Of a stretch of DNA of 64,000 bases, positions 33,489 through 44,775 are shown in pieces. The DNA is from Metellina segmentata. Lineage: Eukaryota; Arthropoda; Arachnida; Araneae; Tetragnathidae. Every line of letters begins with the position of its first letter. The stretch's first letter is position 1. Where the stretch lies: NCBI GenBank assembly GCA_947359465.1, contig OX375878.1, forward strand, positions 84,175,627-84,239,626. Reading direction: 5' to 3'. The position numbers and the translations under genes were made by a program. Under the pieces are notes generated by a model that worked only from the letters and a program-made list of their open reading frames with translations, was not told where the DNA came from and ran no database searches.

Positions 33489-33600
33489 CCGCCCCTAACA
33501 AAGGACAGCACAATTTACATCCATGCCCTGACCCCGGATTCGTACCAGGAACCTTCCGATCCAGAGGCCAACATCTTAACCAGTAGACCGGTTGGTCGGC
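33483..33600 (-). repeat. SINE S1 head, minus strand
   Basis: Reversed, the sequence begins CCGACCAACCGGTCTACTGG, then TTAAGATGTTGGCCTCTGG, AAGGTTCCTGGTACGAATCC (B box with one change) and GGGCATGGATGT. It stops after ~118 bp, so only the tRNA-like head is present. Confidence 0.85.
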
Positions 33601-33601
33601 T

Positions 33602-33736
33602 GTTGAGATATTAATTGTTGTGAAATTAATTGCTGTGGAAATATTAATTGTTGTGGATATATTAATTGCTGTGAAATTAATTGTTGTGGAGATATTAATT
33701 GTTCTTGAGATACTATTGTTGTCCAATATTAATTGT
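33602..33736 (+). repeat. Minisatellite of ATATTAATTGTTGTGGA type
   Basis: About seven imperfect 16-18 bp units built from ATATTAATTGTTGTGG and AAATTAATTGCTGTG alternate over 135 bp, ending at CCAATATTAATTGTAGGG. The single motif ATATTAATTGTTGTTGATAT also follows the SINE at 32773-32962. Confidence 0.9.
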
Positions 33737-33949
33737 AGGGTAGTTCGGCAGCTTTCGAATGAGAGTAATTACACAGTCCTCACTCCAAGCAATAGAAATT
33801 TGCATTGGTTCCGAGCTCGCCCAGCACTGTAGAATTACGAAATAATACTGACCCTTCCCCGCGCTCAGTGCGTCTGCATACTTCGAAGGTGATACAAGGT
33901 ACTGACATTCTTTAGTGATGCCGGTCATCTTAGTCTGCACGAAGCTCTA
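33737..33949. other. Short unique spacer
   Basis: No feature is recognised between the minisatellite and the mariner-like element. Confidence 0.4.
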
Positions 33950-34861
33950 CAGGGTGATTCATAAGTACGTATACAGATTCCAGATGCTGTAAAACAGGAA
34001 CGGTTTAAGACACGATCCCCAAATGATAACTGTTAGCTGGTATACTCATAAAGTTTGTGCCCCCCCCCCTCCAGAGCGATGTGACGTAGGCGATAGTAAA
34101 CGTGTCACGTGACTAGTCATTCGAAATGGCTGCGTCAGCAGTTAACAAGGCGCTTTGTGTTCTTTAATCGAGTAAAACTGAATCTGTCACTGTTGTGCAA
34201 TGCAATTTTAGATCACGATTTGGAAAAGAACCTCCAATCAGAAAATTAATTTACGATTGGTTTAAAAAATTTGAAACTACGAGCTGTTTGTGCAAAGTTC
34301 CAAAGTGTGTCCAAGTTCCAAAGACCGAGTGTGTATCAGCAGATGTCGTCAGAAATTTTATACATCCATTTGTATAAAAAGTAGAAAAACCTTATTCTCC
34401 AATTGGATGGTGCACCACTCCACGGGTCAGGTGACATGCGAAATTACTTCTATTAACATCTTCTTCGCCGATGGATTGGACAAAGCGCCGACTACAGCAT
34501 GCCACTAACCCAATGGTCACCCCGATGCCCTGATTTAACACCATGTTATTTTTTCTTCTGTGCCACGTAAAGGATAATGTATTTAACACTCCTTTTCCTG
34601 TTGATCTAACGGAGTTGAAACAGCGTATGGCAACCACTATCACTGCACTTGCTTTAGATACCCTAACACGCGTCTGGCCAGAAATGGGTGTCACCGCTTC
34701 GATGTGTGCAGTGTGACTAAGGGTGCACACATAGAATATCTCTGTGTCTAAAAAAACTTGAAACATTCACCTACACTTCTGTAACAGGTAACATAAAATA
34801 TCTTACATTGTCACTGTTATATAATGCGTTGAAAGTGTATACTTACTTATGAATCATCCTG
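33950..34861 (+). mobile_element. Mariner-like element, internally deleted, 912 bp
   Basis: The left end CAGGGTGATTCATAAGTACG and the right end (TTATGAATCATCCTG) are inverted repeats, flanked by TA on both sides (33948-33949 and 34862-34863). A closely related element in reverse orientation lies at 39713-40619. Confidence 0.9.
34126..34760 (+). pseudogene. Mariner-like transposase relic
   Basis: An ATG at 34126 opens MAASAVNKALCVL, followed (after a stop) by SKTESVTVV and the block FRSRFGKEPPIRKLIYDWFK, the helix-turn-helix part of a mariner-like transposase. The middle of the protein, including the first catalytic aspartate, is deleted: the frame passes from the DNA-binding part (to ~34370) directly to QLDGAPLHGSGDMRNYF (second catalytic region, with D-G-A) near 34405. 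It then reads LTQWSPRCPDLTPCYFFF and a C-terminal piece. The frame has several stops. In the family the S-P-D-L-T-P-x-D-F motif carries the final acidic residue; here it reads CYF, so that residue is lost. Confidence 0.85.
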
Positions 34862-34863
34862 TA

Positions 34864-36184
34864 TTTATCTTTTGAATATTTTTTTAGTTCCGAAATCAAA
34901 AGACGAAAACTGTTGTTAAGCATTTTTTTGTAACGTTAAATTTTTATGCGTGTCCCCAGAATTTTCATAGAATTAAATTCATTGACCCATTTTAAAAGAA
35001 ACATTATCATTCATTAACATTTACAATTTAAGAAAATTCAGATCCGTTTTACCCTTTTTTCCGTAAAAGCTACCCACTTTGTTTTGCGACAAAATCTTCT
35101 GTTGCCATCTAACAACCTAAGGAATTCCTTTCGAGTCAAGTCTCCTGAGTCCAGCAAGCTCATAACAAGCAGTATTCTAAGATTTTAAACCCGGCAATTC
35201 AATATCAGTAGAAATATTTTTTGGAGTTCTATATACGCGCGCGCGCGCGCGCGCGAGAATTACCAGAACTCTCTAAAACATCATCACGGATAAAAAGACG
35301 AAAATTTTTAAAAACTAGTTTTATTTGATTTATGTTTTTTCAAGGAGTGTAGGTCGGTAACGGTAAATGCCGTCCAGAACGGGATATAATGCCGTCAGAA
35401 CTCTAATCTGATGAGAAAATATTGTCCTGAGGTCTAAAGTTAAACAAGTATCGGTTAGAGGAAATGCCTCTTCCCCAGAAAGCGACTCTCTTAACTTTTT
35501 GTGTTGCTTCCATGATTTTGAGAAAAAGGAATTACGATTCCTGTTTTTGATAATTTTAGTTTTCTTCTTTTGCAATCTAGGCATACACCTTAGGAAAATA
35601 ATGTGCCCAACTGCCTGTCACTGTAAAATATATTGTCAGATTATTTTACAACCTCTTGAACGTTTGAATATGATATTAATTATACGAATTGTTCGAAACT
35701 AGTCTCGTATGCACTGTCTTACTGCGAGATTGTTTTACTTGATTGACTTGTCTTACTACTAATATATTTAGAGAACTAGTCCCACACCAAGTCTGGGCTG
35801 TGGTGATCGCTATAAAAATAGTGCATAGTTGGCTTAGTTATATTTTGTATCAGAAATAGTTTACTATTATAGATCTCGGAAACACGTAAAAATCGTTAAC
35901 ATATTTCCAGTTCGTCATCAAGTGGGCGAATGTGATAAACTTGAATGCATTTATTGAATCATACCTATGAAAAATTGGATAATGTCCGTATCGAGCGACT
36001 ACTTACAATGGCAGACTTTGCGTCTGATATATTTCTAGTGGTAGACAGACATAAAGTGCTCTATATTCACGTCCAGTGCCTTCTGTTGTGTAAAAAAGAA
36101 CTAAAATTGCTAAATACCGGGGAAATAATTCGTCTGTATTTAACGCATGTCGGTAATTTTCAAATCTATTTTCGGTGGGGTCAA
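34864..36184. other. Spacer with a (CG)10 run, no gene seen
   Basis: AT-rich unique DNA. ORFs of 84 codons (35330-35584 minus) and 67 codons show no motif. Confidence 0.5.
35236..35255. repeat. (CG)10 microsatellite
   Basis: Ten perfect CG dinucleotides preceded by ATATA, a sequence type able to adopt Z-DNA. This is unusual in such an AT-rich region, where CpG would be expected to be scarce. Confidence 0.97.
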
Positions 36185-36485
36185 CATAGTCCAATTTGTA
36201 GATTTGCGAAAATAACTGGAGAGCTGCAAGTTCGAAACTCGATCCAACCAAAGACCGTTGTGCACATGAGGTTGGTGCTTGTTAAATCTGTCGTAGCCTC
36301 AAATGTCCTCTCTTTGGTTTGTTGTGGTAGTTAGGAGAGTGGGGTGCCAGTTTATGTGTGACCTCGTCATCTGACCATGGTTCAAAATTGCGGTGTGTTG
36401 TTCTTGGTTGTTCTTTTCCTTTTGGGACTGATCCCGGATCTTCGCCAGTAGACGGTTGTGCTACTCCAATGCAACATAACTTCAA
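36185..36485 (+). repeat. SINE S1, diverged copy
   Basis: B box AAGTTCGAAACTCGATCC, then GTTGTGCACATGAGGTTGG, GTAGTTAGGAGAGTGGGGTG, CATCTGACCATGGTTCAAAA, CTTTTGGGACTGATCCCGG and GTTGTGCTACTCCAATGCAA. It resembles the copy at 2241-2556 more than the young copies. Confidence 0.8.
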
Positions 36486-36621
36486 CTAAGTACCATAAGT
36501 AAGTTCATTCTTTAGACACATAGTGATCTATCATGAGAGACCTTCACCTAACCTGGTACTGGGCCCGGAGTGCTGATATGATGGCCTGGTATTAGTCGAT
36601 GGTGCTATATGACTTGCATAA

Positions 36622-36840
36622 TGACTAATATTTTTGCCCTCGGAAAAATTTTAAAAGCATGCGGTCAAGGGAGTGTCTGACATTACTGTCTCCCTAAAAG
36701 CAATTGAATTGACGTTTAAGCAGCCAAAAGAAAAAGATGACATGCAACGGCGATCTGTAACAGGCGTCTCAAGATTCCTTTTCCATCGAGATTTTACCAA
36801 CACGGCATTTGTATTTTTGTGAAATGCTTTCCACAATTAT
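36622..36840 (+). pseudogene. Coding-like relic, family not recognised
   Basis: An ATG at 36622 opens MTNIFALGKILKACGQ. After a single frameshift the reading continues VSDITVSLKAIELTFKQPKE, KDDMQRRSVTGVSRFLFHRD and FTNTAFVF before a stop, giving about 70 codons of normal, non-AT-biased protein composition. This looks like a real protein-coding remnant, such as an exon or the gag/ORF1 part of a retroelement. I do not recognise the family. It lies upstream of another coding-like stretch on the same strand (37160-37420), so the two may be parts of one old gene. Confidence 0.45.
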
Positions 36841-37158
36841 ATGTACGCATATAAACTACCATGTTAAATAACTGATCTTTGGTCTCACTCGAAATCAATA
36901 CTTTTGATCTTAAGTGCTATCTTCAAAACGACCAGCTATTCGTTTATTGAGGAAGCCATCGTAATCACTTAAGCAGAAAAAGAATAAGCCTGATTCGTCT
37001 GCTGCAGACACAAGTGCGTCGTTATTCCAGTAGTCCATATTGATGGTGGAGCATATAATTAGAAAGCTAAAGTTGTTTTGAGATTACCATTAGCGTCAAG
37101 TGTAATTATATAGTCGGCTGGGGCATGTAACACTACCATTGGCAGGGTAGTCGGCGCC
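36841..37158. other. Spacer between two coding-like stretches
   Basis: All three plus-strand frames contain stops. No repeat or splice arrangement is convincing. Confidence 0.4.
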
Positions 37159-37159
37159 A

Positions 37160-37420
37160 TGAAGATGCCTGACCTCTTCAATGGTTCCAAAAACAGAATT
37201 CCGTTCGAAGAATTTTTATATTCGTCCGGCAGACCGTCTTGGAATATGTCGCGATGCATTTTGCGAAGTGTTCGCCTCAAAAGAAGCAGCCGTCACGTTT
37301 CTTTCAAAGGGACTATTGGATTTGGATGTTGTAGAGTTGTTTTACTTTTGTGTCGCAAACGCAAGTTTTAGAGTGCGTTTTTGGAATGGCAAGACCAAAT
37401 TAGGACATCGCATCGAATAA
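37160..37420 (+). pseudogene. Second coding-like stretch, family not recognised
   Basis: The 79-codon frame 37181-37420 reads MVPKTEFRSKNFYIRPADRL, then GICRDAFCEVFASKEAAVTF and LSKGLLDLDVVELFYF, ending FRVRFWNGKTKLG. The alternation of F-x-S-K-E-A-A-x-x-F and short beta-like runs resembles nucleic-acid-binding folds of retroelement ORF1/gag proteins, but this is only an impression. Upstream in another frame, FNGSKNRIPFEEFLYSSGR overlaps the same DNA. No promoter, intron border or poly(A) signal ties it to a host gene. Confidence 0.4.
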
Positions 37421-38399
37421 TAAAGTTTATCGAAGATACATTTTTAAAAGGATCACACTTAACGGATGCAAATAAGATCAAAGGACAGTATTTTCTAGTG
37501 TTTGCCTATATTTTAGACAAGTAAATAAACATTTTAAGGAAATCTATGCAACTGCTTTAGTCAAATTTTGTATATGAATTGTAATTATATACCATTTTTA
37601 TTCTCAGTTCCAGATTGTGTATAAATTTATTTTATGTTTAAAGTAAGTATTCATAGTCACAACTTGTGTTCTAATTAGCCCTAGTGTTGCAAACAATGAC
37701 TATAGAAGGATAAACAAAATCAATACCCGTGGTTTGTTATTTTATTTTTCCTTACAGAATTCCATTAGTTTAAATTGTAATAATGATAGGGTATGCTATA
37801 GTTTATATAAAATTCAAAACCGTATCTATATTTGAGTTTTAAGAAACCAACCTATTCTAATTTAAAGAGAACTCACATGCTTCAGTAGCTCTTTGAAAGT
37901 TAATATTATGTTTATCTTTTTGAAATCAAATTTAATATATTAGTTAATGTTATTTAATGTAATATATTAAGTAATTAATTTTGAAATATATTTCATATTT
38001 GTATAGCGTGCTCGTATACCTACCAAATTACTGCAAAAAATGTTTTATTTCTAAGCTAACACATAACCCAAAACATCGTGTTTAAAGAGAGCACCAAATA
38101 TGCAACAGTTCTGCATTTTATCCAACGAATCATGCAATTTAAAATCTAGCCGAAAAACAATTTATAACAAACTGAAATCCGTACCACTTTAGCTTGTTAT
38201 ATGTTATAGTTTAGTTTAACGTTAAAGTCCTTGCCAAAAACTAAAACTAAGTCGATTCCGTAATGGCTGCAGCAATAAGCTCAAGTTTCATATTCCACGA
38301 AGTGGAATCCAGTTAACAACAAACTTGTTGAAGAAACTCGAACCTTACTCTTTCAAGGAAACAATCGCCGGGCTGATAACAAGCAAGTAGGAAATAATC
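37421..38399. other. AT-rich spacer, no gene seen
   Basis: Unique AT-rich sequence without an ORF above 60 codons. Confidence 0.5.
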
Positions 38400-38830
38400 A
38401 CCGTCGATTGCGACCAATGTCGTTCTTTAAACCCACAAAAGGAATCCGCAAAGTTACGCAATGGAAAGTTCTCGGTTTCAGCAGTTATCTGACCAGCAAC
38501 CCGGATGCCTCAATTGCAGAGGCTTTATTTTTTGCCTGCCCAAGACAGAAGAGAATGGCTTTTTTATGGAAGACGCATCGTCCCACCAATTGAGTCGCAA
38601 TTCTTCGGGCGCCTGTTCTAATTCATCGGGATTGGGCTGAAATCGTCGAAGTGGATGTTTCCTGCAATCCCGAAGCGATGCTGATGTTGTGCGGAATATT
38701 TCTTTTTCGCGTCTCGAAGTAGGACAGTTTGAGCGGAAAAGAGGGGCGGTAATTCCATGCCACTGAGACATCTCTCAATCAAACAAGTTTCCCCCAAAAC
38801 GCGTCATGTGCCGCTTAGGAGGTAATTGTA
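38400..38830. other. Segment richer in G+C with overlapping ORFs
   Basis: The segment is visibly richer in G+C and CpG than its surroundings and holds a 61-codon plus ORF (38408-38593) and a 97-codon minus ORF (38478-38771). The latter includes RFQPNPDELEQAPEELRL and NWWDDASS, which looks protein-like but which I cannot assign. It could be an exon, a promoter-proximal region or an old element. Confidence 0.35.
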
Positions 38831-39712
38831 ACAAAGTGAAACAGATTGAAAAGTGTGTCCCTTTTTGCGGTGTTTGGTTCTCGAATAACCACTTGTTTTC
38901 TGGCTTCAAATATGGGCAAGATCGTCAGCATGGATAAAAGGTTCTCAATCTATTAAAAGGTTAAACGATAAAGAAACTACATGAAAGATACGAATAAATT
39001 GTTATTTGTGATTGGGAATTAATAAGATCCTATGAATATATTTAACATTTTAATTTTAACTGCCAACGCTTCTCATGGCAACCGTGCTAAACTTTCTAAA
39101 CTGTGTACTTATTGATGGCAAAGTGTCGTTACTCGTATTTCATATATTATGCACATCTATTTATAATGAATATGCGATCCATATTCGCATAAATGGATTC
39201 CATATCTCTAAATAAAATAAAAATTACCCAAAACATATACAGCAACACTTCTTTTATTACTGGTGTTAATTTTTATTTACAATAAAATGCTTGGCCAAAA
39301 GCACACTTCAGTAGTGTTACCCCAATTAGATTCTAAACGTCTAATTCAACTTCGTCCAATTTTCTTTAAAGGCGATTCCTCATTTACGATTTACGTAATG
39401 CGGTTTTATTTTGTGTTCTATGCCTCCGCTTAAAATTTCTAAAGGTAGCTTTGAATCTTCCTGTGTATGGAAAATATTTTAAGAGAATTCAATTACTTTT
39501 CGAGTGAATTTAATTTAACATCACAAAGAGAATTAAATCACCTGCTTACATTTCAAAAACAGCGAACATATTTAGATCTTCTAATATTGTCAAATATGTG
39601 TATAAAATCAAAAAATGTTTTTAATTTCATGTAATGAAAACTTTATAAGTTAATATTTACCACATCTTATGCTTTGTCTCATTTGTACAAGATAAATTTT
39701 AAGATTATTATA
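38831..39712. other. AT-rich spacer, no gene seen
   Basis: No ORF above 60 codons and no repeat recognised. Confidence 0.5.
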
Positions 39713-40619
39713 CAGGTTGATTCATAAGTAAGTATACAATTTCAACGCACTATATAACAGTGACTATGTAAGATATTTTATATTACCTGTAACAGAAGTG
39801 TAGGTGAATGTTTCAAGTCTTTTTAGATACAGTCACAGATTTTCTATGTGTACACCCTTAGTCACATTACACACATCGAATCGATGACACCCATTTCTGC
39901 CCAGACTCCTGTTAGGGGATCTGAGGCAAGTGCAGTGATAGTGGTTGCGATACGCTATTTCAACTCCGCTAGATCAACAGGAAGAGGAGGGTTAAATACT
40001 TTATCGTTTATGTAGCCCCAAAGAAAAAAGTCATATGGTGTTATATCAGGGTATCTTGGTGACCATTGGGTTAGTGGAATACTGGAGTCGGCGCTTTGTC
40101 CAATCCATCGGTGAAGAAGATGTTAATAGAAGTAATTTCGCATGGCACCTGACCAGTGTGGTGGTGCAACATCCAATTGGAGAGTAAAGCTTTTCGACTT
40201 TATCATCCAAATCGGATGACTAAAGTTTTTGACGACTTCTTCCGATACACACTCGGTCGTCTTGGCTTTGGAACTGAGCACAGACTGCCCTTAGTTTCAA
40301 ATTTTTTAAACCAATCGTAAATGAATTTTCTGGTTTGGAGGTTCTTTTACAAATTGGGATCGAAAGTGCCGTTGTAAAGCGGTGATATATTCCGTTTTGC
40401 TCTATTCAAGAACACGAAACGCCTTCTCCACTGCAGACGCAGCCATTTCCCCTGACTAGTCACGTGACACGCTCACTATCGCCTGCATCACTTTGTTCGG
40501 GAGGGGGACGCAAACTTTATGAGTATACCTTGCTAACAGTGTGAATATGGGGACCGTGTCTTAAACTGTTCCTGTTTTACAGCACCTGGAAACTGTATAG
40601 ATACTTATGAATCACCCTG
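39713..40619 (-). mobile_element. Mariner-like element, internally deleted, reverse copy
   Basis: CAGGTTGATTCATAAGTA at the left and TACTTATGAATCACCCTG at the right are inverted repeats with TA on both sides (39711-39712 and 40620-40621). Size and structure match 33950-34861, in opposite direction. Confidence 0.9.
39830..40450 (-). pseudogene. Mariner-like transposase relic, minus strand
   Basis: On the minus strand the sequence shows the N-terminal part from about 40450 (an ATG giving MAASAVEKAF, then FTTALSIPI-like decay and PPNQKIHLRLV-like helix-turn-helix remnants) to about 40190. The same junction as in the 33950 copy then leads to QLDVAPPHWSGAMRNYFY, followed by LTQWSPRYPDITPYDFFLWG near 40060, which keeps the final aspartate of the S-P-D-x-T-P-x-D-F motif, and then NDKVFNPPLPVDLAELK. 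Stops occur in between. The shared junction shows that both copies descend from one internally deleted ancestor. Confidence 0.8.
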
Positions 40620-40942
40620 TATATTAATAATAGTAATTTTACTTGGACTCTAATTTGATTCCAATTTACGAATTCCCCATTCACATCTAATTCATAAACT
40701 TGACCAATCTGCTTATTCAGAGATAAATTAAATCTGACATTCGGGTAAAAGTATTTACACTCTGCGTTGGGCTAATTAACTTGAAATCGAACATAATTTC
40801 GTCCGAAAAGGACGTTACCTTAAATGACTTTCCTAACTAATTTCCAATTACCTTAAACAATAAATTGTACTTAGTCCCAAAAGTGTTTCATGCAATTCAT
40901 TTGATATTAAAGAAAATTCTTTTCCGATTTCACTAGTGCATT

Positions 40943-40962
40943 CTAATCGTTAGAACGATTAG
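40943..40962. repeat. Perfect 9-bp-arm inverted repeat
   Basis: CTAATCGTT, AG, AACGATTAG. It contains TAATC in each arm, a homeodomain-like core, but there is no sign of a nearby gene. Confidence 0.8.
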
Positions 40963-42176
40963 TGTAAAAATTACCTCTATAAATTTTTTGTAGATATTTT
41001 ATTAAAAATATTAGGAATATTGAAAACTGTATTTGCTAATAAGAATTAAAAAACAGAACTTCTTTGATCCAAACAATTTCCATGTCATGGGGAGTTCAAA
41101 AGAGAAAATCGTTTAAGTGATGAGGCCCTGCCCCCTTTGTTTTAAAGCTATTTTTTTTGTTACAAACTTGAAATGTCATTTAAAATACTGCATGATTAAT
41201 AAACTATCTTGCCATATATTTGCATAAAATCCTCTACTATACACCAAAAAAATTATTTGTCCATAGCTTGTCGAAGTGTGAGTTCTTTGTGGATAGACAC
41301 TGCGATCTTGAACGAGAAGTATTGTCTCAAATGCCCTGATAAATGCATTTGTTAATAAACAAGCTCTTTTATTTAGATTTTTCTAGTAAATAAAACTGCA
41401 TATATGTGTTTGGGAAAATGAATAAAAAATCAATTTTATTTTATTCCGAAGACAGGATTAATTGCAAACGTGCAACAGGCCATGAAAAGAGCAAGGGCTT
41501 GACGCCTAATAAGACTGCAGAAAGTAAAATTTTCGATATCTCAAAGGTTTTAAAAGTTCACAAAAGAATTAAACGTCAAAGGGATAATTTAAAACTATCT
41601 GCATATGAAGTATTATTACCCTTTTATGAACTAAATGTGAGAAGGTAGATTCTTTGGAACCGGAGATGATGTTCATAACTAGTGAATAATGGACGGCATA
41701 TAAGTGAATTAGATTGCGCTTTGAGCGGTAGTTATTTCACAGACTTCCTCAAAACCAAACAATTTTCTGAAAAAAACGGCACTTACAATTCATATAAAAG
41801 GTGAATAAGCTTGAGCCCTCATAGGCCTTCTTTCTACACGGTTCTTGTGAGGAGTGAAATCATTTGAGATTTCTCAATTTTCCTCTTCAAGGATAAAACA
41901 TTTATCCTTTTTTCCCACTTCAGCTCCTCCTAATCAAGTTAGCATGGCACTGTTCCATGAAAAATGAATGTCGAAAGCTTCCTTAAGCACGTCGCATTAC
42001 GTTTCCCTAAATCCCTCAAAAAGAAGTGGAAAGAAAATGGTGTATTTTATGTTTCATCAGTTCATTAAGGTGCGGCGAGACTTTCATTTCTCTCCATTCA
42101 TTACAAGTGTTAAGATGTGGAAAACAATAGTTATGATTTGGGCCTCACTTGGTATGTGGAATAGGCGGTCACGACA

Positions 42177-42238
42177 GGTCACTGACTGGATTAGTGACCT
42201 TTGAAGAAGGTAAGGTCATCGGGTCCACGCCCTTCTTC
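42177..42238. repeat. Two adjacent stem-loops
   Basis: GGTCACT/AGTGACC (42177-42183 with 42193-42199) is followed directly by GAAGAAGG/CCTTCTTC (42203-42210 with 42231-42238). Confidence 0.7.
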
Positions 42239-43561
42239 AGAGAGTACTTTCTTCATCCGATAAGTAAACTTACTTCATTTTCAGCTGTCGTTTCATAAAG
42301 GTGCGGCTGGATAGAGTGAACAAATGTCTGTTTGTTTTAGTTCAGCGTTACAGGCGTGTTATTCGCATGAGATTAATCAAAGTTTTGATCAATGGCATAA
42401 AACTGTGCCGTGGATCTCTAGGTTTGACAGTTATTTGTACTTTCAGTAAACTTTAAATAATTTCCTAAGAAATTTATTAGGATGTCAGTGAAAGATTAAT
42501 GTTTTTAAATAGGTTAATGTAGATGGGTAAGTTTTCCTCCGAATTTCAACCTTATCACCAGAATACATTCCAATCATTGAGTTGTACTTAGTTCAGAGAG
42601 GTTTCACGAGGACTTTACAGAAGCACCTCAAATAGGAAAAGTGTAGTTGCTTTTTCATAAAAGTTTTACAAAATTAGAAAATGCTCATTTATATATTCAC
42701 TGTTTTTACTGGCTGTTTTCCTGATATTTGACCATTTCTGGACCACATACATGCTTTTCTCTGCATTTGTTCGTAGCCATTTTCCCACAAAAATTTGTGC
42801 ACTGAAAGTCTCTTTTTTTCTGCATTTTGTCACATTTTTGTTACTATGCGAGGAAGGCGACTACTAAAACTCAACATGACTAACCGTATGCATTCTTATT
42901 TCATGGTCCAAAAATCAGAGTAATGAGGACAGTCGGTCTCAAAGTTATTTACATCTAGTGTCTCAAAATGACTCGTTTAGCGACTGTCTTAATTACGCTT
43001 CTTGATTTGAATGTTTGTGTGTCCAAAAAATATTTCGTCACACATTATGACTTTCAACATAATTAACCCTCCTCCACTGCATTAGTTCTCCCGCCCCTGT
43101 ACCAATTAAAATGACGGATGACTAATGAAAGGATAAAAATATGCATCCCAAGTTCATATTGTCCAACTCTCTCAAAGGTATAAATATTACTATTTAAAAA
43201 AAAAAGTTTTGTACCTCGTAATTATGATAAGCACTTTGAAATTAATTTAAACTTTTTGACCTTGAAGGCAAACTGTACATTTCCTGGGAATCTCTTTACA
43301 CGTGTATCCCTGGAACCTTGGTACTGACAATCCCTTATGTTAGAGGTAGCTATACAATATAAACTTTGGTGAAAGCACTTCCATTTTCTGTTTTTCGGTT
43401 CTATTCCATCTGTATGCTTTGTACCACATTAACGTTTTGAAATTTTATTGAATGAGCGGTTATACTGACGTGTGTGAAGAAAGTAATAAATTAAACTGGG
43501 GTAAAAGTAAATTGACTTACAGCTATATGGCTGTAAAGGTAGCACATTTAATGGAAAATTT

Positions 43562-43754
43562 TTAACCTTCCTATTGGGCTGTCTGTCTTGACGAGGTATC
43601 TGGTCATCAGCATAACTAATCAGATCACATTGGACGAGATTTTAATCTGGTCATCATCAAAGATCGGCAAGATTTTGACGAGATATCTTGTGATTAGGAA
43701 AATTGGTCAATCCTTTTGGACGAGATGTCTCGTCGAAACTACTTGGCTGGTTAA
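43562..43754. mobile_element. TTAA-type MITE copy with both target sites
   Basis: TTAA at 43562-43565 and at 43751-43754 bound an element starting CCTTCCTATTGGGCTGTCTG and ending CTCGTCGAAACTACTTGGCT-GG. Inside are GACGAGATATCTTGTG and GACGAGATGTCTCGTCG. At ~185 bp between the sites it is the second copy in the window with two intact TTAA flanks. Confidence 0.8.
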
Positions 43755-44350
43755 GAATGTCAATCATATTTCGGTTTCCGAATTTGGTAAATTCAAAAAG
43801 TAAAATTATCAATTCTATAAAATTGATTTATTGTAAAGTATATGTCTGTTGAGAGCCTCTTATAACTGATTAAAAAAATTGACTATTTTCTAGAATAGTG
43901 TAGCATTGCTCAATGCCATTTTGTGCTTCTGTAAAAATGTACGATATATTAATTATTCATTGTTTTTTTGCGATATCAAAAGTACAAAATCTCAATCAAA
44001 ATATCTATAGACATTGCGCGAGTCGTTGAGGCATAGGGTATATCGTATAGTTGAAATATCCACAAGTTTGGTTTACTTTTCAACGAATTTTTAAGTACAA
44101 GATGAGAGGGAGTTTGTTTGAATTCGCAAACATTTTATAATATGTGGACTTAAGTAAAAAAGTTTCAGAGCTTTTGCAACTCAACAAATAGGAATTATGG
44201 TGTAAAACAGTATAAAATGCGTTTTATAAATGTCAATGCACATGAAATAGTTTGCCCGTTTTTCTAAATAACAATGCTACTTTGGTTTTGTGGAGTTTCA
44301 TAATATTTTACAAGTATTTTTTATACTTCTATATATCCTAAGTTTCATTA
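43755..44350. other. AT-rich spacer, no gene seen
   Basis: No ORF above 60 codons, repeat or RNA gene recognised. Confidence 0.5.
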
Positions 44351-44690
44351 GTCGATCAACCGGTCAGGTGGTTAAGGTTTTTAGCCTGTAGATCGGAAGG
44401 TCCCTGGTTCGTATGCGGGTCAGTGTATGGATATTTGTATGCGTATGTATGGTGTAGAGGCTGCTGGTGCACCTTAAATTTGTCGTGACTGAAAGTCCTC
44501 TCACTGGGTTGGTGTGGAAGTTTGGAGAATGGGGTGCCAACTCAGTGGTTGCCTCATCATCTGACCGTGATTCAAAATTACGTGGTGATGTCCTTGATCT
44601 TTCCCTTAGGGGATTGATCCCGGACCGTAGTCAATAGCTCCTTGTGTTGCTCTAATACGACATTAATTAAAATTACCTTACGTTACCAGT
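44351..44690 (+). repeat. SINE S1, near full-length copy
   Basis: The tRNA-like head starts GTCGATCAACCGGTCAGGTG, then GGTTAAGG and the B-box region CCTGGTTCGTATGCGGG. The body is complete through CATCTGACCGTGATTCAAAA and GATTGATCCCGGACCG to the tail CTCTAATACGACATTAATTA, followed by ATTACC repeats. A second copy follows ~85 bp downstream in the same direction. Confidence 0.9.
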
Positions 44691-44775
44691 CTCATAAACT
44701 TTCATATTAAAAATGCAGCTTTTCGTTGCACTACGTAGCACTATAATAATGTATATCGATTTTAGTTGTTTATAT

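Larger units (their letters stand above)
40622..43561. other. Spacer, no gene seen
   Basis: Mostly AT-rich unique DNA. ORFs of 80 codons (41406-41648) and 78 codons (41968-42204) have no known motif. Two small inverted repeats are listed separately. Confidence 0.5.

Noticed and set aside
38478..38771. A conserved gene encoding the 97-codon minus-strand ORF
   Set aside because: It looks protein-like but I recognise no domain and see no splice sites; kept only as an uncertain island.
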